This document shows positions 36,094 to 45,709 of a stretch of DNA of 64,000 nt, piece by piece. The notes beneath the pieces were generated by a model. The model made no database searches and was not told where the DNA came from. It saw only the letters and a program-made list of their open reading frames with translations. Origin of the DNA: Bacteroidota bacterium. Lineage in GTDB: Bacteria > Bacteroidota > Bacteroidia > Flavobacteriales > Weeksellaceae. The position numbers and the translations under genes are program-made. The first letter of the stretch is position 1. Every line of letters starts with the position of its first letter. The stretch covers positions 1 through 64,000 of the forward strand of contig JAFDZI010000031.1 in assembly GCA_018266955.1 (NCBI GenBank), given 5' to 3'.

Positions 36094-37923
36094 TTAAGAA
36101 GTATGATTTTGATAATTATGCGAAGAGCGGTTTTTACCATTAAGCGGTAAGAAAGTTTCCTCGAAATTTTTTGACTGTTGGATCGTTGTATGCGGAGACA
36201 GGTTATTATCCGTCAAGCGGTGTAGATACTCTAATTCAAAATACAGTCTTATAATACGTTGGCTTTTAGCACGGAATAATCCCAGTTCTGTTTTAGTGGT
36301 ATCAAAATGCTCCTGCAAATGAGTGATGCTTTTGACTGCTATCTCCAGTCTTCTTCTCAGGAAAAGCGATGTGCCCAAGATGAATCCGATAGCATTCAAT
36401 AAACTGGAACATAAAAGCGTAATCGCCATGGTACAACAAATTGTGATGATCTGTAGAAGCGTAGGTTCATCATTTGCGACAAATAGTTTGTCTTTTAAGC
36501 GTTTCAACTGTTGCTCATGATCTCTCATTTCCTGTGCTGAAGCGGTGGAAGTGTCATCTTGCAGAGCTGCATTTTTTGTTGCACTTACATATTCCTTTTT
36601 AAGCAAAACATACTTTTGGGTCAGTTGCTCGTTATAGGACATTTCAAGGAATAAGTTAGATACCGAAATACAATACAAAAACGAGAGTATGAATACCGTA
36701 AACATCAGTCGGTTAACTGCCACTTTCTTTATTCGGAATAATTGACCGTTTCGTTTAAAGTATTTCAAAACCGGATTGATAAGCAGTATTGCATTAATCT
36801 TAGCGAATAATAGAAATGCTAATCCCATCAGCCAAAACTCCCAACTCTCATGATCTACATGAAAAATAAAACTTACCGCAGTAGCCATAATAATGGTTTC
36901 AGGAATTACCGCCAGTAAATTGATTCCATTGATGACATAAACCTCCTTTTTTTCTACAGTAGCCAACACCGAATTTTCTTTTATAGGCGGAATATGAATC
37001 GATTGAGATGTGTTGTTTTCAAGCACTATATCCTCTTCAGGCGTTTCTTCTTCATTGTAAATTTCTCCGAATCGATACCCAAAAGTCATTTGTTTTTCCA
37101 AATGATTTGATAATAAAGTAAATTCCTCAACAGGTTTGGTAAATTCTATTTTGCGAGCGAAATTGGCTAACTTATCGGCAATTTTTTCAGTTTTCTTTTG
37201 AGCATTTGCCGCATATTTTGGGGTACTTTTTATGTCAAAAGAAGAAGTGGCGTTAGTGTTACTTTCATTACCCACACCCATGTTTACATTCAAATCAAAT
37301 TCAGGGGCATCAGGATAGTGAGGTGCTTCAAATTCTTTCGGTAAGGAACCCAATTCCTCTAAAGCCTTTTTAGGATTTTCAATACTTAATTCCTTTAATC
37401 GTTCGTGTTCTGCGTGTGCTAGATGAATAACCGTCCCTTTCATCTCTACCATTTTTAAATGATCGGTAGCCTTTAAAGATTCTGATTGTAATTTTTTTAA
37501 TGCAATATCCGATTGTGTAGCATGAATATCACTTACTAAAAGATCAGAATGATTTTGATGCAGTTGGTGTAACCTCAATTTTTCTTCATCCAGCTCTTTC
37601 TGCTCTACAACTGCCATTATTTCATTGCTTTTATCTTCAAGTAAAACAAAGTTTAAATAGCGTTTAAGATCAGTTTTAAAGTTTTTGCATTGAGCCAAGT
37701 GTTTGTTTTTAATGACGTTGAGTTCGGAGATAAACCTTGCGATAGAACTATCTTTAAATTCAAAAATTGAAATTTTTTGAGGGATTTTAGTCAAGGCTAA
37801 CTTTCGTAAATCTTCTGTTTCCGAATTTATTAACCGCTGAAGGAAATCTTTAGAACGAGCCAGTTCGTCTCTTTTTCTGAAGGTAGGAAGAAGCGAGGCT
37901 AAGAATTGTTTAAACTTTTGCAT
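36094..37923 (-). CDS. Multi-helix membrane protein with coiled coils
   Basis: A 609-residue protein. A basic, coiled-coil-rich cytoplasmic N-terminal half (about 1-340) is followed by hydrophobic helices at about 345-365, 370-390, 408-430 and 500-530, with a short coiled coil between the last two. No catalytic motif seen. It sits between the VWA lipoprotein and another membrane protein, all on the minus strand; probably a structural membrane component of a mobile-element function I cannot name. Confidence 0.6.
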   Translation of the reverse strand: MQKFKQFLASLLPTFRKRDELARSKDFLQRLINSETEDLRKLALTKIPQKISIFEFKDSSIARFISELNVIKNKHLAQCKNFKTDLKRYLNFVLLEDKSNEIMAVVEQKELDEEKLRLHQLHQNHSDLLVSDIHATQSDIALKKLQSESLKATDHLKMVEMKGTVIHLAHAEHERLKELSIENPKKALEELGSLPKEFEAPHYPDAPEFDLNVNMGVGNESNTNATSSFDIKSTPKYAANAQKKTEKIADKLANFARKIEFTKPVEEFTLLSNHLEKQMTFGYRFGEIYNEEETPEEDIVLENNTSQSIHIPPIKENSVLATVEKKEVYVINGINLLAVIPETIIMATAVSFIFHVDHESWEFWLMGLAFLLFAKINAILLINPVLKYFKRNGQLFRIKKVAVNRLMFTVFILSFLYCISVSNLFLEMSYNEQLTQKYVLLKKEYVSATKNAALQDDTSTASAQEMRDHEQQLKRLKDKLFVANDEPTLLQIITICCTMAITLLCSSLLNAIGFILGTSLFLRRRLEIAVKSITHLQEHFDTTKTELGLFRAKSQRIIRLYFELEYLHRLTDNNLSPHTTIQQSKNFEETFLPLNGKNRSSHNYQNHTS

Positions 37924-37985
37924 GATGTATAATTTTTATGTTAATTTCTAGTGATAATGGATTTTTTGATAAGAGGGAGTTGTTT

Positions 37986-38765
37986 TCACAAAATATCCTG
38001 TAAACTGTGCTTTAAATGGTTAATTTGATTGAGGAGTTCTTCCGCTTTCTTTTTACGATCTTCGCCAGATAGGAAATCTTCTTGGAATACTCCATCAGAT
38101 TCTACAGCGTTAAAAAGTTGGGTGTATTCCCGTTTTTTAGCTTCCAATTCTGCTACAATCTGTTGTCTGAGTTCATCGGATTTCATTTCCGGGCTGTTGA
38201 ATGCATCTTGTTGGATGAGTAAAGACTGTATCAGCAGTGGAATAAGTGAAATAATAAAAACGATGGCTAAAACACTAAATTGATACTGGCGATAGGCTTT
38301 TTGCTCATTGGGTTGAAGAGTTTCCGTAACGGTTTGCATGGCAGAGAAGCGTTCCAAAGGAGAATCTATATTCTGTAACAGAACCATTTTTTCCTCTAAA
38401 AGGTAAAAACAGAATACATCACAAACGATCAGATAAGCTGAAATGGAATACAGAATAATATAAACCAGAATAAACTTTAATTTCCCTTTTTGATGGGTTC
38501 CGGATGAGAATAAGAAGTAAGCACGGTTTAGCATGGTATAAATAATGAAAGAGAAAACCCATGTGCCTACTAATAAAAATGAATTATTAGAATGGAGGTA
38601 CACCCAAACTGAAGCAGATGTAGCAAAGAGCAATGAAACTAAAACTGAAGCGGTGGCAAGCATAACCAAATGGCGTTGCTGTTTGGAGCTTATAAAAGAG
38701 CTATTCTCTTTGCCTGTTATAAATAGAATGATTTCGCTGGGTTGAGAGGTGTTAATTTCTGTCAT
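37986..38765 (-). CDS. Membrane protein, five helices with C-terminal coiled coil
   Basis: A 259-residue protein with helices at about 28-50, 58-78, 95-120 and 168-190, and a C-terminal charged coiled coil (KSDELRQQIVAELEAKKREY). Shares layout with the neighbouring 609-residue protein (membrane block plus coiled coil). Family not recognised. Ends in TGA. Confidence 0.6.
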   Translation of the reverse strand: MTEINTSQPSEIILFITGKENSSFISSKQQRHLVMLATASVLVSLLFATSASVWVYLHSNNSFLLVGTWVFSFIIYTMLNRAYFLFSSGTHQKGKLKFILVYIILYSISAYLIVCDVFCFYLLEEKMVLLQNIDSPLERFSAMQTVTETLQPNEQKAYRQYQFSVLAIVFIISLIPLLIQSLLIQQDAFNSPEMKSDELRQQIVAELEAKKREYTQLFNAVESDGVFQEDFLSGEDRKKKAEELLNQINHLKHSLQDIL

Positions 38766-38803
38766 GATGAGATATTTTGATTTTTTAGTAATTTTTTAAA
38801 GAA

Positions 38804-38848
38804 AGCCTCTTCGGAGTTGGAGAATCCTCATAGAACTAGGAAGAGGCT
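38804..38848. repeat. Inverted repeat (9-bp arms)
   Basis: AGCCTCTTC (38804-38812) and GAAGAGGCT (38840-38848) are perfectly complementary, between two minus-strand genes; may act as a terminator or processing stem. Confidence 0.45.
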
Positions 38849-38887
38849 GTTGCAATTGACCGTTAAGATTAGGTCGGAAAATTGCGA

Positions 38888-39277
38888 TTAAGAAATAGGT
38901 AGATTAAATGTTGTGTTGTTTAGCATATAGCTTACTTGATTTTGGGAAGTTTTTTCACCAAATTTTAATAATGCTGTAATAATAATTTCCAAATCATTGG
39001 TGGTTATGAGGTAATCTGAATTGTGAATAGTAATTATTAGTATTTCTTCTTGGATAATTTGATAATGTTTAGACATTGCATAATTTATTACAGTATCGAA
39101 AAGACACTCAAAAGTTGCTGGAATTTGGTCAACAACGTAATATTGCCACTTGTCGAAAACGTCTTGATTAATAAGTTCTCCGTTCTGATTTCTTGTAGAC
39201 AAGAATAATGTTACTGGCAAGTTAGTAAGGCAGGTAGCTTTCGTTTTGCTCCAAAATGAGCGAATTAGATTTTTCAT
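38888..39277 (-). CDS. Uncharacterised small protein
   Basis: A 129-residue soluble protein with no motif I recognise. First long gene of the minus-strand cluster that runs down to 34.6 kb. Confidence 0.55.
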   Translation of the reverse strand: MKNLIRSFWSKTKATCLTNLPVTLFLSTRNQNGELINQDVFDKWQYYVVDQIPATFECLFDTVINYAMSKHYQIIQEEILIITIHNSDYLITTNDLEIIITALLKFGEKTSQNQVSYMLNNTTFNLPIS

Positions 39278-39295
39278 ATATTTGGTATTTAAAAT

Positions 39296-39451
39296 TTAAT
39301 TTGTTGAAGAACAAGCCTCCCATCTTATGGGATTAGGTTTAAAATTGGGAGACTTGTGTAAGCAAATGGCAACAGTAAAATATTGAACAATAGTTGCGGA
39401 AACATGAGCTTGTGAAGTATTATTATTTTTATGTATATTATTTTTTTTCAT
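39296..39451 (-). CDS. Possible very small protein
   Basis: A 51-residue frame beginning MKKNNIHKNNN, 18 bases before the next same-strand gene. Composition is plausible but there is no family support. Confidence 0.3.
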   Translation of the reverse strand: MKKNNIHKNNNTSQAHVSATIVQYFTVAICLHKSPNFKPNPIRWEACSSTN

Positions 39452-39568
39452 TATTTTAATCTCACAGGACAAAATTATTTTGTTGCTATGAGTTATGAAA
39501 TGCAAGATGAAACAAGATGAAACAAGATTAGGGCGAGATGGTAACTAATTGACTTTTAATTAGAAAAA

Positions 39569-42500
39569 ATGGGATTAGATGAAATAAAGAAAGACGAAAT
39601 AAGATTGATAATTAAAGAAAAGTATCAATCTGCAAGTAAATGGTCGGAAACTGATTATATTAATTTAGAAAAAGTTTTTGAAAAAAAACTTAGAAACATC
39701 TATTTAGAAGCTCAAAAAATTTACTACGATGTTATAGAAAATATACAAGCTGATGATTTACGTACGGAAATAACAGCGTTGAAGAAAACATTAAAAAAGA
39801 CTTATAATTCAACTAAATACAAGAGTTTTTTTGATGATTTAACTATTGATGGGTTTACACTAACTGACAAAATTGAAGACTTAAAAGCAGATGATCGCTC
39901 TGTCGAAAGTTTTTTAAATAATGGTGATATTAAAGGAAGTACAAAAGATTTTTATGCCGTGTGTATAGGCAGAAAAGGATGGAAAGATTTTACTTCAGAA
40001 ATAAATAACAATTTAGAAAATGAATATTTAAATATTCCTGTTTCTTCATTTATTGATGATCCCCGACAACTCAAAATAGCTGGAGCTATTATTATAAATC
40101 AGCCGTTCATAGAGAGTATTAAAACACTGCACTTTTCAATGGCAGAATTTTATACGGCGATACAATCAGAAAACGGTCTGTGTCAATTTTATGGAATTGC
40201 GAATCATTTAGATATTGAAAGAAGATACTATAGGAAACTTGAGCAGGCAGTTATTACAAGCCTTAATCAAAAAAGAGAGTATAAAATATGTGGTATTGTT
40301 CACGGCACGGGTGGTTCAGGTAAATCAACAGTTTTAAGGCGTCTGTGTGTAGATATTCAAAAAAATGAAAATGTCACAGTAGTTTGGATAACCGATGTAA
40401 TGCAATTTTTCCAGTATAGTATACCAACTATTAAGCAAGATTTAGAAACTAATAATGAAAAAAAGTATTTAATTGTTATAGAAGATTGGTACAGGATGTT
40501 TCATAACGATTCAGAAATTGGTTCTGAACTCCTTAAGCAATTACATAAACATAATAATGTCAGAATAGTTATAGGCGACAGAACTACTGTTGGTAAGCCC
40601 TATGAATACTATGGGAGTGATTATAACCTTTTGTTATCATCTAATGAGAACAGAGAAATTATAGAACAGATAATTAAAAAACATCCCGTTTGGCAGGAGG
40701 CTTCGGATAGACTATTTGAAAGTTTAAAGAATGATGAGACTACATTATTTCTACTGCTTTTTATTTTAGCCCGAATCAGTCAAGAGAATTCAGGGAATAC
40801 TTCAGATAATCTCTCAGATCCTTTAGTAGTTTTCAAAAATATCATAAAGAGTGATCTAAATTTTATAGCCAAACAGGAGGAAGAATCATATAAGGGATTG
40901 GCGAAAGCACTTTATTACTGGGCTTGCATTTATGTTGAATATAAAGTATTGATTTCTTATGAAACATTTTTAAAAATCGCAGATCATTATAATGGAAAGA
41001 AGACTTCTGAAATAAGAGATTTATTTAGCTTATGGAATGCAGATGAAGATATACTGGACAGATTGAAAATTTACGTCAACAAAAGTGAAAATGGGCAAAT
41101 TCAATTTAATCATGACATTTTAGCTGAAGCTATAAGTAACATAAATATTGATGGATGGAAAAAGTTTGGAACTAAAATTAAACTTGATCTATTGGATGTC
41201 ATTACTGAAAAGGGAGATGATATTTCTGCATCGCAATTTCTATATTTTATGATGTTTAAAGATCAAAATATTTTCTTGTTAAATAGAGAGAAAAAAATAT
41301 TTTATATTGTAAATTTAATTAAAAAAGGCAATAGGCATGCCCTATATCTATCAAGATTACTAGAAATAATCAGGACTGAAAAGGAACAAAATCAGTTTGC
41401 GGAATTGTTATGGGAAAAAGAAATTTATTCTTCTAGTTTCTGGAGGAATTTTTTGTCTAAAACGTCCAACAAAGAATACTGGATAAACAAAATATTTCGT
41501 TTTGAAAATGTTGGGAAAGTTGATCCAGCAACAATAAAAGCAACATTTTATTATAAATATAGTGAACCATTGTTGAAAAATTATTTGGAACATTTTTTTG
41601 AAGAAAACAATTGGAAAAAATATCCAATAAACTTGATTGATATATTTAACTTTTTTCCAGATGAAAATATAGTACAATCTATAATTAAGGAAATTTTGTA
41701 TGATGTAGAATGGAAAAAACGAGAATATTATGTTATCAGTAGGGCTTTGTCTACATGTAATGATGCAATGTTGTCTCAAAGGTTTTCCGATAATATATTA
41801 AAAAATAAAAATTGGCTAGATTATCATCCCTTTCTTATAGCAACAGCCATACGTTATTCATCAATAGAAGTTCAACAAAACTTCATTAAATCTATTTTTA
41901 AGAAAAATTTCGTTGAAATTAATATAGAATTGCTATATGAAAGTTTATATTATTCTGATGATAATTTAAGGCGAAAATTTGCATTAAAATTTCTGCGTGA
42001 TATAAATTGGAAAGAGACTAGCCATGTAATTGTTCCATTAGCAATTAAAGAGCTATCGAACAATGAAAAGCAAAATCTGTTTAAAGGAGTATTAACTTCA
42101 AACAATTGGATGAAAATAAATTATACTATAATAGATTTTTGTCTTAAAGATTGTGAAAATGAAATTATAAAAAATCAATTTTTATTTAAAGTTCTTAATT
42201 CTCCTTTTTCAAAGGAAATATTTGAAACCTTTTTTGTGGCATTAACCCATTCAAAAGATGAAATTTTAAAGAAGGATTGGTGTGATAATTTTCTGATGAA
42301 ATCAGCTTGTCTAAATGATCATTTACAGCGAGGAATTATTTACAAGTCTCTAGAAATATCTAAAGATAAAAAAACAGCATTGTATTATTTAAAGGATTGG
42401 ACGGAGAATGAATTTAGATATAATGTTATGGATAATATGTTTTTAATTTGCCTATCCTGCTTTGAAAATGAAATTAATTTACCCGATGAAGTTAAATTAA

Positions 42501-42952
42501 TAATCAAAACAATAATTGATGATTTTAATAATGATTTCGCCAAAGGTACTTTTTTCTATTATAAAGGGTTAATGAAATTAAGTTTTCACAATGATTTTTA
42601 TTGGAAAAATGAAGTTCAACACATTATCAGAAAATGGAGAAAATATGACAGGCGCATAATTACTAACCTCTTATATAGCCATCTTAGGTATTTTGATGTC
42701 ATTAAACGTTTATGTTTGCATATTCTAATTGGTTATAGAAGAGAAATATGTAAAATCTCTTTTAGTGAATATAGTTCGAAAGAGTATGGAGGTCATGTTA
42801 AAATTGCTTTTGGACACCCCGATTTAAGAACGCAAGCTAAACAAATAGCATTTTTAATATTCTCATCACAGAATATTAAAGCACCTGAATGTATCAAAGA
42901 AATTTCCCAACAAATCGTAGAAAACGACATCTATCCCGAATGGAAAATCTAA
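39569..42952 (+). CDS. Large STAND-type P-loop NTPase
   Basis: A 1127-residue protein. A helical N-terminal region of ~240 residues lacks a recognised effector motif. It is followed by a NACHT/STAND-like NTPase with Walker A GIVHGTGGSGKST (about 243-255) and Walker B YLIVIEDWYR (about 298), then a long C-terminal helical region with repeating W-K-x-Y/N units (NNWKKY, VEWKKREY, INWKETSH, NNWMKIN) that look like degenerate repeats used as a sensor. This layout is typical of anti-phage STAND proteins such as Avs. It has no in-frame TGA across 1127 codons, so it is standard code. Confidence 0.7.
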   Translation: MGLDEIKKDEIRLIIKEKYQSASKWSETDYINLEKVFEKKLRNIYLEAQKIYYDVIENIQADDLRTEITALKKTLKKTYNSTKYKSFFDDLTIDGFTLTDKIEDLKADDRSVESFLNNGDIKGSTKDFYAVCIGRKGWKDFTSEINNNLENEYLNIPVSSFIDDPRQLKIAGAIIINQPFIESIKTLHFSMAEFYTAIQSENGLCQFYGIANHLDIERRYYRKLEQAVITSLNQKREYKICGIVHGTGGSGKSTVLRRLCVDIQKNENVTVVWITDVMQFFQYSIPTIKQDLETNNEKKYLIVIEDWYRMFHNDSEIGSELLKQLHKHNNVRIVIGDRTTVGKPYEYYGSDYNLLLSSNENREIIEQIIKKHPVWQEASDRLFESLKNDETTLFLLLFILARISQENSGNTSDNLSDPLVVFKNIIKSDLNFIAKQEEESYKGLAKALYYWACIYVEYKVLISYETFLKIADHYNGKKTSEIRDLFSLWNADEDILDRLKIYVNKSENGQIQFNHDILAEAISNINIDGWKKFGTKIKLDLLDVITEKGDDISASQFLYFMMFKDQNIFLLNREKKIFYIVNLIKKGNRHALYLSRLLEIIRTEKEQNQFAELLWEKEIYSSSFWRNFLSKTSNKEYWINKIFRFENVGKVDPATIKATFYYKYSEPLLKNYLEHFFEENNWKKYPINLIDIFNFFPDENIVQSIIKEILYDVEWKKREYYVISRALSTCNDAMLSQRFSDNILKNKNWLDYHPFLIATAIRYSSIEVQQNFIKSIFKKNFVEINIELLYESLYYSDDNLRRKFALKFLRDINWKETSHVIVPLAIKELSNNEKQNLFKGVLTSNNWMKINYTIIDFCLKDCENEIIKNQFLFKVLNSPFSKEIFETFFVALTHSKDEILKKDWCDNFLMKSACLNDHLQRGIIYKSLEISKDKKTALYYLKDWTENEFRYNVMDNMFLICLSCFENEINLPDEVKLIIKTIIDDFNNDFAKGTFFYYKGLMKLSFHNDFYWKNEVQHIIRKWRKYDRRIITNLLYSHLRYFDVIKRLCLHILIGYRREICKISFSEYSSKEYGGHVKIAFGHPDLRTQAKQIAFLIFSSQNIKAPECIKEISQQIVENDIYPEWKI

Positions 42953-43072
42953 CTTCATGAAATTGGGTTGACTTTTACAAACAATTCATTATAAATGAGT
43001 TATGTTATAAATGTGAATTTATGGCATGGCTATACCGGCAGCCTTCTTGTCGGAAAATAAAACAAAATTATA

Positions 43073-43435
43073 ATGAAAATTAAAGTCGAAGTCGAAGACA
43101 TTGAAGTCAAGAAAATCTTGTCTGATATTATGAATTTGGGAGGTATTCCTATTATAAAGTATCAGCCTGAAAAAGAATTTGAAGAATTATCTACTGAAGA
43201 TGTGAAAGAAATTGTTGTAATTGTTCCTTCAGAAAATGAAAGTATTGATGAAAAAGGGAGCAGTTCCATTAAAATTGGGGATATTGATATTGAAAAGAGC
43301 AATGGTACTTGGCTTTCGTGTAAAAGCAAAGAGCAATATATCGCTTTAACTCCTAAAATGTTTAATAATCTCTTATTTCTTAAACTGTATTCAGAAGGTT
43401 ACGGAATGATTACTGACGAGGATTTTTCTTCATAA
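43073..43435 (+). CDS. Small acidic protein downstream of STAND NTPase
   Basis: A 120-residue acidic protein; begins MKIKVEVEDIEVKKILSDIM and contains several Glu/Asp clusters. It lies 120 bases after the STAND gene and ends in a clear terminator. Function unknown; could be an accessory protein of the NTPase. Confidence 0.6.
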   Translation: MKIKVEVEDIEVKKILSDIMNLGGIPIIKYQPEKEFEELSTEDVKEIVVIVPSENESIDEKGSSSIKIGDIDIEKSNGTWLSCKSKEQYIALTPKMFNNLLFLKLYSEGYGMITDEDFSS

Positions 43436-43450
43436 GTAAATCCAAAATTT

Positions 43451-43480
43451 AAATTGATATGGCACTCCATATCAATTTTT
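43451..43480 (+). terminator. Rho-independent terminator
   Basis: AAATTGATATGG (43451-43462) and CCATATCAATTT (43467-43478) form a perfect 12-bp stem with a 4-base loop, followed by Ts. Confidence 0.88.
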
Positions 43481-43781
43481 CATGAATAAAGATTCCCCAA
43501 CTGTTCCAAAATTTAGAACAATTATTTCCAAAAAACTATAAAATCACACCATCAACATGAAAAATCCTTTTACCTTGCACAAGTACGATTGTGCGAAGCT
43601 ACGAAATATGTTTTCCAGTCTATATTTTCTAAAGATTTTCACAAAATATGCCAAGTTAAATTTCAAGTAGTTGAAAAATTATATACAGTATTAATGAAAA
43701 CTTTACTCAAAAAAAATTCCCTTGCAATCCATCAAAATTTGATTATAAATACCATCATTATTTATCTTTTACAAACTACAA
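43481..43781. other. Gap upstream of toxin-antitoxin pair
   Basis: AT-rich, no convincing gene. A small hairpin (GCACAA gtacga TTGTGC, near 43576) is the only structure I see. Any promoter of the toxin-antitoxin pair should be here. Confidence 0.5.
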
Positions 43782-44036
43782 ATGCTCGCAGACCAAATGA
43801 TTTCGGTAAGTGATTTAAGATACAAAACCAGATCGGTCATTGATTCTCTAAATACCTGAGCCAAATATGTTTTGCTCAATAACAAACTTGAGGCAGTAAT
43901 TCTTACACCTACAGAATATGAATATTTTAAACAGTTGCAAAAAGCAGAAGAATGGCGCTTAGATATTGAAGAGGCTAAGAAAAACAGTCCTGTGTATAAT
44001 AATGCAGAAGATTTATTGTCTGAACTTTTAGCCTAA
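43782..44036 (+). CDS. Phd/YefM-type antitoxin with one in-frame UGA (Gly)
   Basis: An 84-residue antitoxin if the TGA at 43857-43859 is read as an amino acid. N terminus MISVSDLRYKTRSVIDSLNT, then UGA, then AKYVLLNNKLEAVILTPTEY. In Phd antitoxins the equivalent position is normally glycine (LxxGxxVxLxxN). The reading frame is otherwise intact up to TAA, and the downstream toxin begins with the very next base, so the pair is organised as a working module. Start could be 43782 or 43797. In a standard-code host it would be cut off after 25 residues. Confidence 0.7.
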
Positions 44037-44300
44037 ATGAAATTTCAAAGGACTTCCAAGTTCAAAAGACAGTTTAAAAAATATCATAATCAGCCAAAGG
44101 TTTTGGAAAAATTTTCAGAATGTATCTCCCAATTATTATCTTGAAACCTTTCTCCCAAACGAAAAAATCATAAACTTCAATGAGCTTTTAAAGATTTTCG
44201 GGAACTTCATCTCGCTCCAGATATCCTACTGATCTATTATATAGAAGGTGATATTTGCTTTTTATCACAAATCGGAAGTCATTCTGATTTGTTTGGATAA
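44037..44300 (+). CDS. YafQ/RelE-type toxin with two in-frame UGA (Gly)
   Basis: An 87-residue mRNA interferase-type toxin if two TGAs are decoded (44142-44144 and 44181-44183). The second gives HKLQ-Gly-AFKDF, exactly where YafQ proteins have the conserved Gly of the DHxLxG motif. The family signature continues with ELHLAPDILLIY and IGSHSDLF. CGA at 44160 falls in the S-P-K-x-K-N-H segment, where the family has an aromatic residue, consistent with Trp; CGG at 44199 follows F in DFxELH, where Arg or Trp are both plausible. Directly after the antitoxin stop. Confidence 0.72.
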
Positions 44301-44330
44301 AACCTATGAATTTATGTATATCGAAAAATA

Positions 44331-45092
44331 TCAATCATAATAGGTAATCTTCCTTATACTTTTCGAATATTTTTTTCCGTTTTTGAATACCATTTTCTGT
44401 ATCCAATTTCCAGATGAGTCATAGAAATATTCGTAGGTAAATTCGTTCTCTGATTTTTTTAGACCATTCGAGAAAAATTCGATGGTAGTGTTATCGTTAA
44501 GTTCTGTTTGTGTTAGTATGCTTCCATTTTCATAGTAAGTATAGGTAAATTCATACTTTTTGCTTATTTCTCCTTTTTTATAGTTGGTTTGCGAAATAAC
44601 GTTTCCATGGTCGTCATATACAAATTCTGTTACTCGACTTTCTCCGTTCTTTTCTCCGAAATATTTTATAAGAAGATCATCTTTCAGAACAGCTGTAAAA
44701 GATTTGTTGGACTTCTTTCCATCATCCGTAATATCTGTGCTTATAAAAACTGAATCGTTACTGTATCTGAATGTCATTATGCTTTCGGTAACGAGTCTGT
44801 TTTTATCAAAATTCCGAAACCATACTTTCTCCTGCCTATCCTGTGAATCATACGAAAATGCTGTGCTAGATTTTCTGTCTGCACTAATTTCTTCTTTCTT
44901 CAAAATTTTCCCTTTCAGACTGAATTCCAATATTGTGGTTTCTCTATTTTTTTTCTTTTTGGCAACGTAGTTTTCCTCAATTAATTTTACCCTTCCCTGC
45001 AAAAGAAAATCTTTCCAATTCTCGGGTTGATTGAGTTGAGCTTGAGAAAAAGCAAAGAATATTAGAAAAGAGACAGTGAAAAATAATCTCAT
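44331..45092 (-). CDS. Secreted YD-repeat-like protein
   Basis: A 253-residue protein with signal peptide (cleavage near FSQA, residue 18) and repeated Y-D-x-x-G-N/D motifs (FSYDSQDRQEK, FVYDDHGNVISQ, YFYDSSGNWIQK), the pattern of RHS/YD beta-repeats. Single small repeat protein, not a full toxin. Last gene of a short minus-strand group; ends in TGA. Confidence 0.65.
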   Translation of the reverse strand: MRLFFTVSFLIFFAFSQAQLNQPENWKDFLLQGRVKLIEENYVAKKKKNRETTILEFSLKGKILKKEEISADRKSSTAFSYDSQDRQEKVWFRNFDKNRLVTESIMTFRYSNDSVFISTDITDDGKKSNKSFTAVLKDDLLIKYFGEKNGESRVTEFVYDDHGNVISQTNYKKGEISKKYEFTYTYYENGSILTQTELNDNTTIEFFSNGLKKSENEFTYEYFYDSSGNWIQKMVFKNGKKYSKSIRKITYYD

Positions 45093-45103
45093 AGATGGAG
45101 TTT

Positions 45104-45709
45104 TTAATTGTTAAACTTGGAAATTAATTCAATACTTTTTTGTATTTCTTCGGGAGTTAGATAATTTTTTCTTTTATAATTTTTGTATTCTTCCGAGGCG
45201 TTAGAATGATTTAAAACAAAATCTGACCAAGTCTTTAAATAAAGTCCCAAACCTCTTTGTATGGTTAATTGGTCTATAAATGTTTCGTAAGATCTGATAT
45301 CTCCTTTGGTTAAATAGGTTCTTCCAATTTTCATTAATTTAAAAAAAGATTTATTTTCGTAATCTAGAATATGAGCGAACTCATGACCAAACAAACCAAT
45401 TTTTGCATCTAAAGGAACTTCGGAAACGAGAATTCCAAAATTATTTTCAATAGTTGTGTCAACAAATATTTTATATTTTCTTTTTTTAGAAAATAAAAAA
45501 CCAATAACAGGTCTTGTTTCCATGGTGGTTTTTGTATTTGCATAGATCACTTCAATATCTATATTTTTTAGCTCTGGGAAATATTGAAGCGCAATGTAAG
45601 CAGCTTCTTTTAAATTGTTAGGGATAATCAGTTTATCATAAGAAGATAATTTTTCTTGACCATAAAAATTGGTATTGATTAAAAATAATGCGAGCAAAAT
45701 AATTTTCAT
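45104..45709 (-). CDS. Secreted HExxH metallopeptidase-like protein
   Basis: A 201-residue exported protein (signal peptide ends near FYGQ, about residue 17) with zinc-peptidase motif GHEFAHILDYEN (about 109). No other catalytic landmark. Its ATG overlaps the stop of the upstream symporter-like gene, so they are co-translated. Confidence 0.65.
   Translation of the reverse strand: MKIILLALFLINTNFYGQEKLSSYDKLIIPNNLKEAAYIALQYFPELKNIDIEVIYANTKTTMETRPVIGFLFSKKRKYKIFVDTTIENNFGILVSEVPLDAKIGLFGHEFAHILDYENKSFFKLMKIGRTYLTKGDIRSYETFIDQLTIQRGLGLYLKTWSDFVLNHSNASEEYKNYKRKNYLTPEEIQKSIELISKFNN

Noticed and set aside
43589-43813. Open frame overlapping the antitoxin start
   Set aside because: No family features, overlaps the well-supported antitoxin frame.
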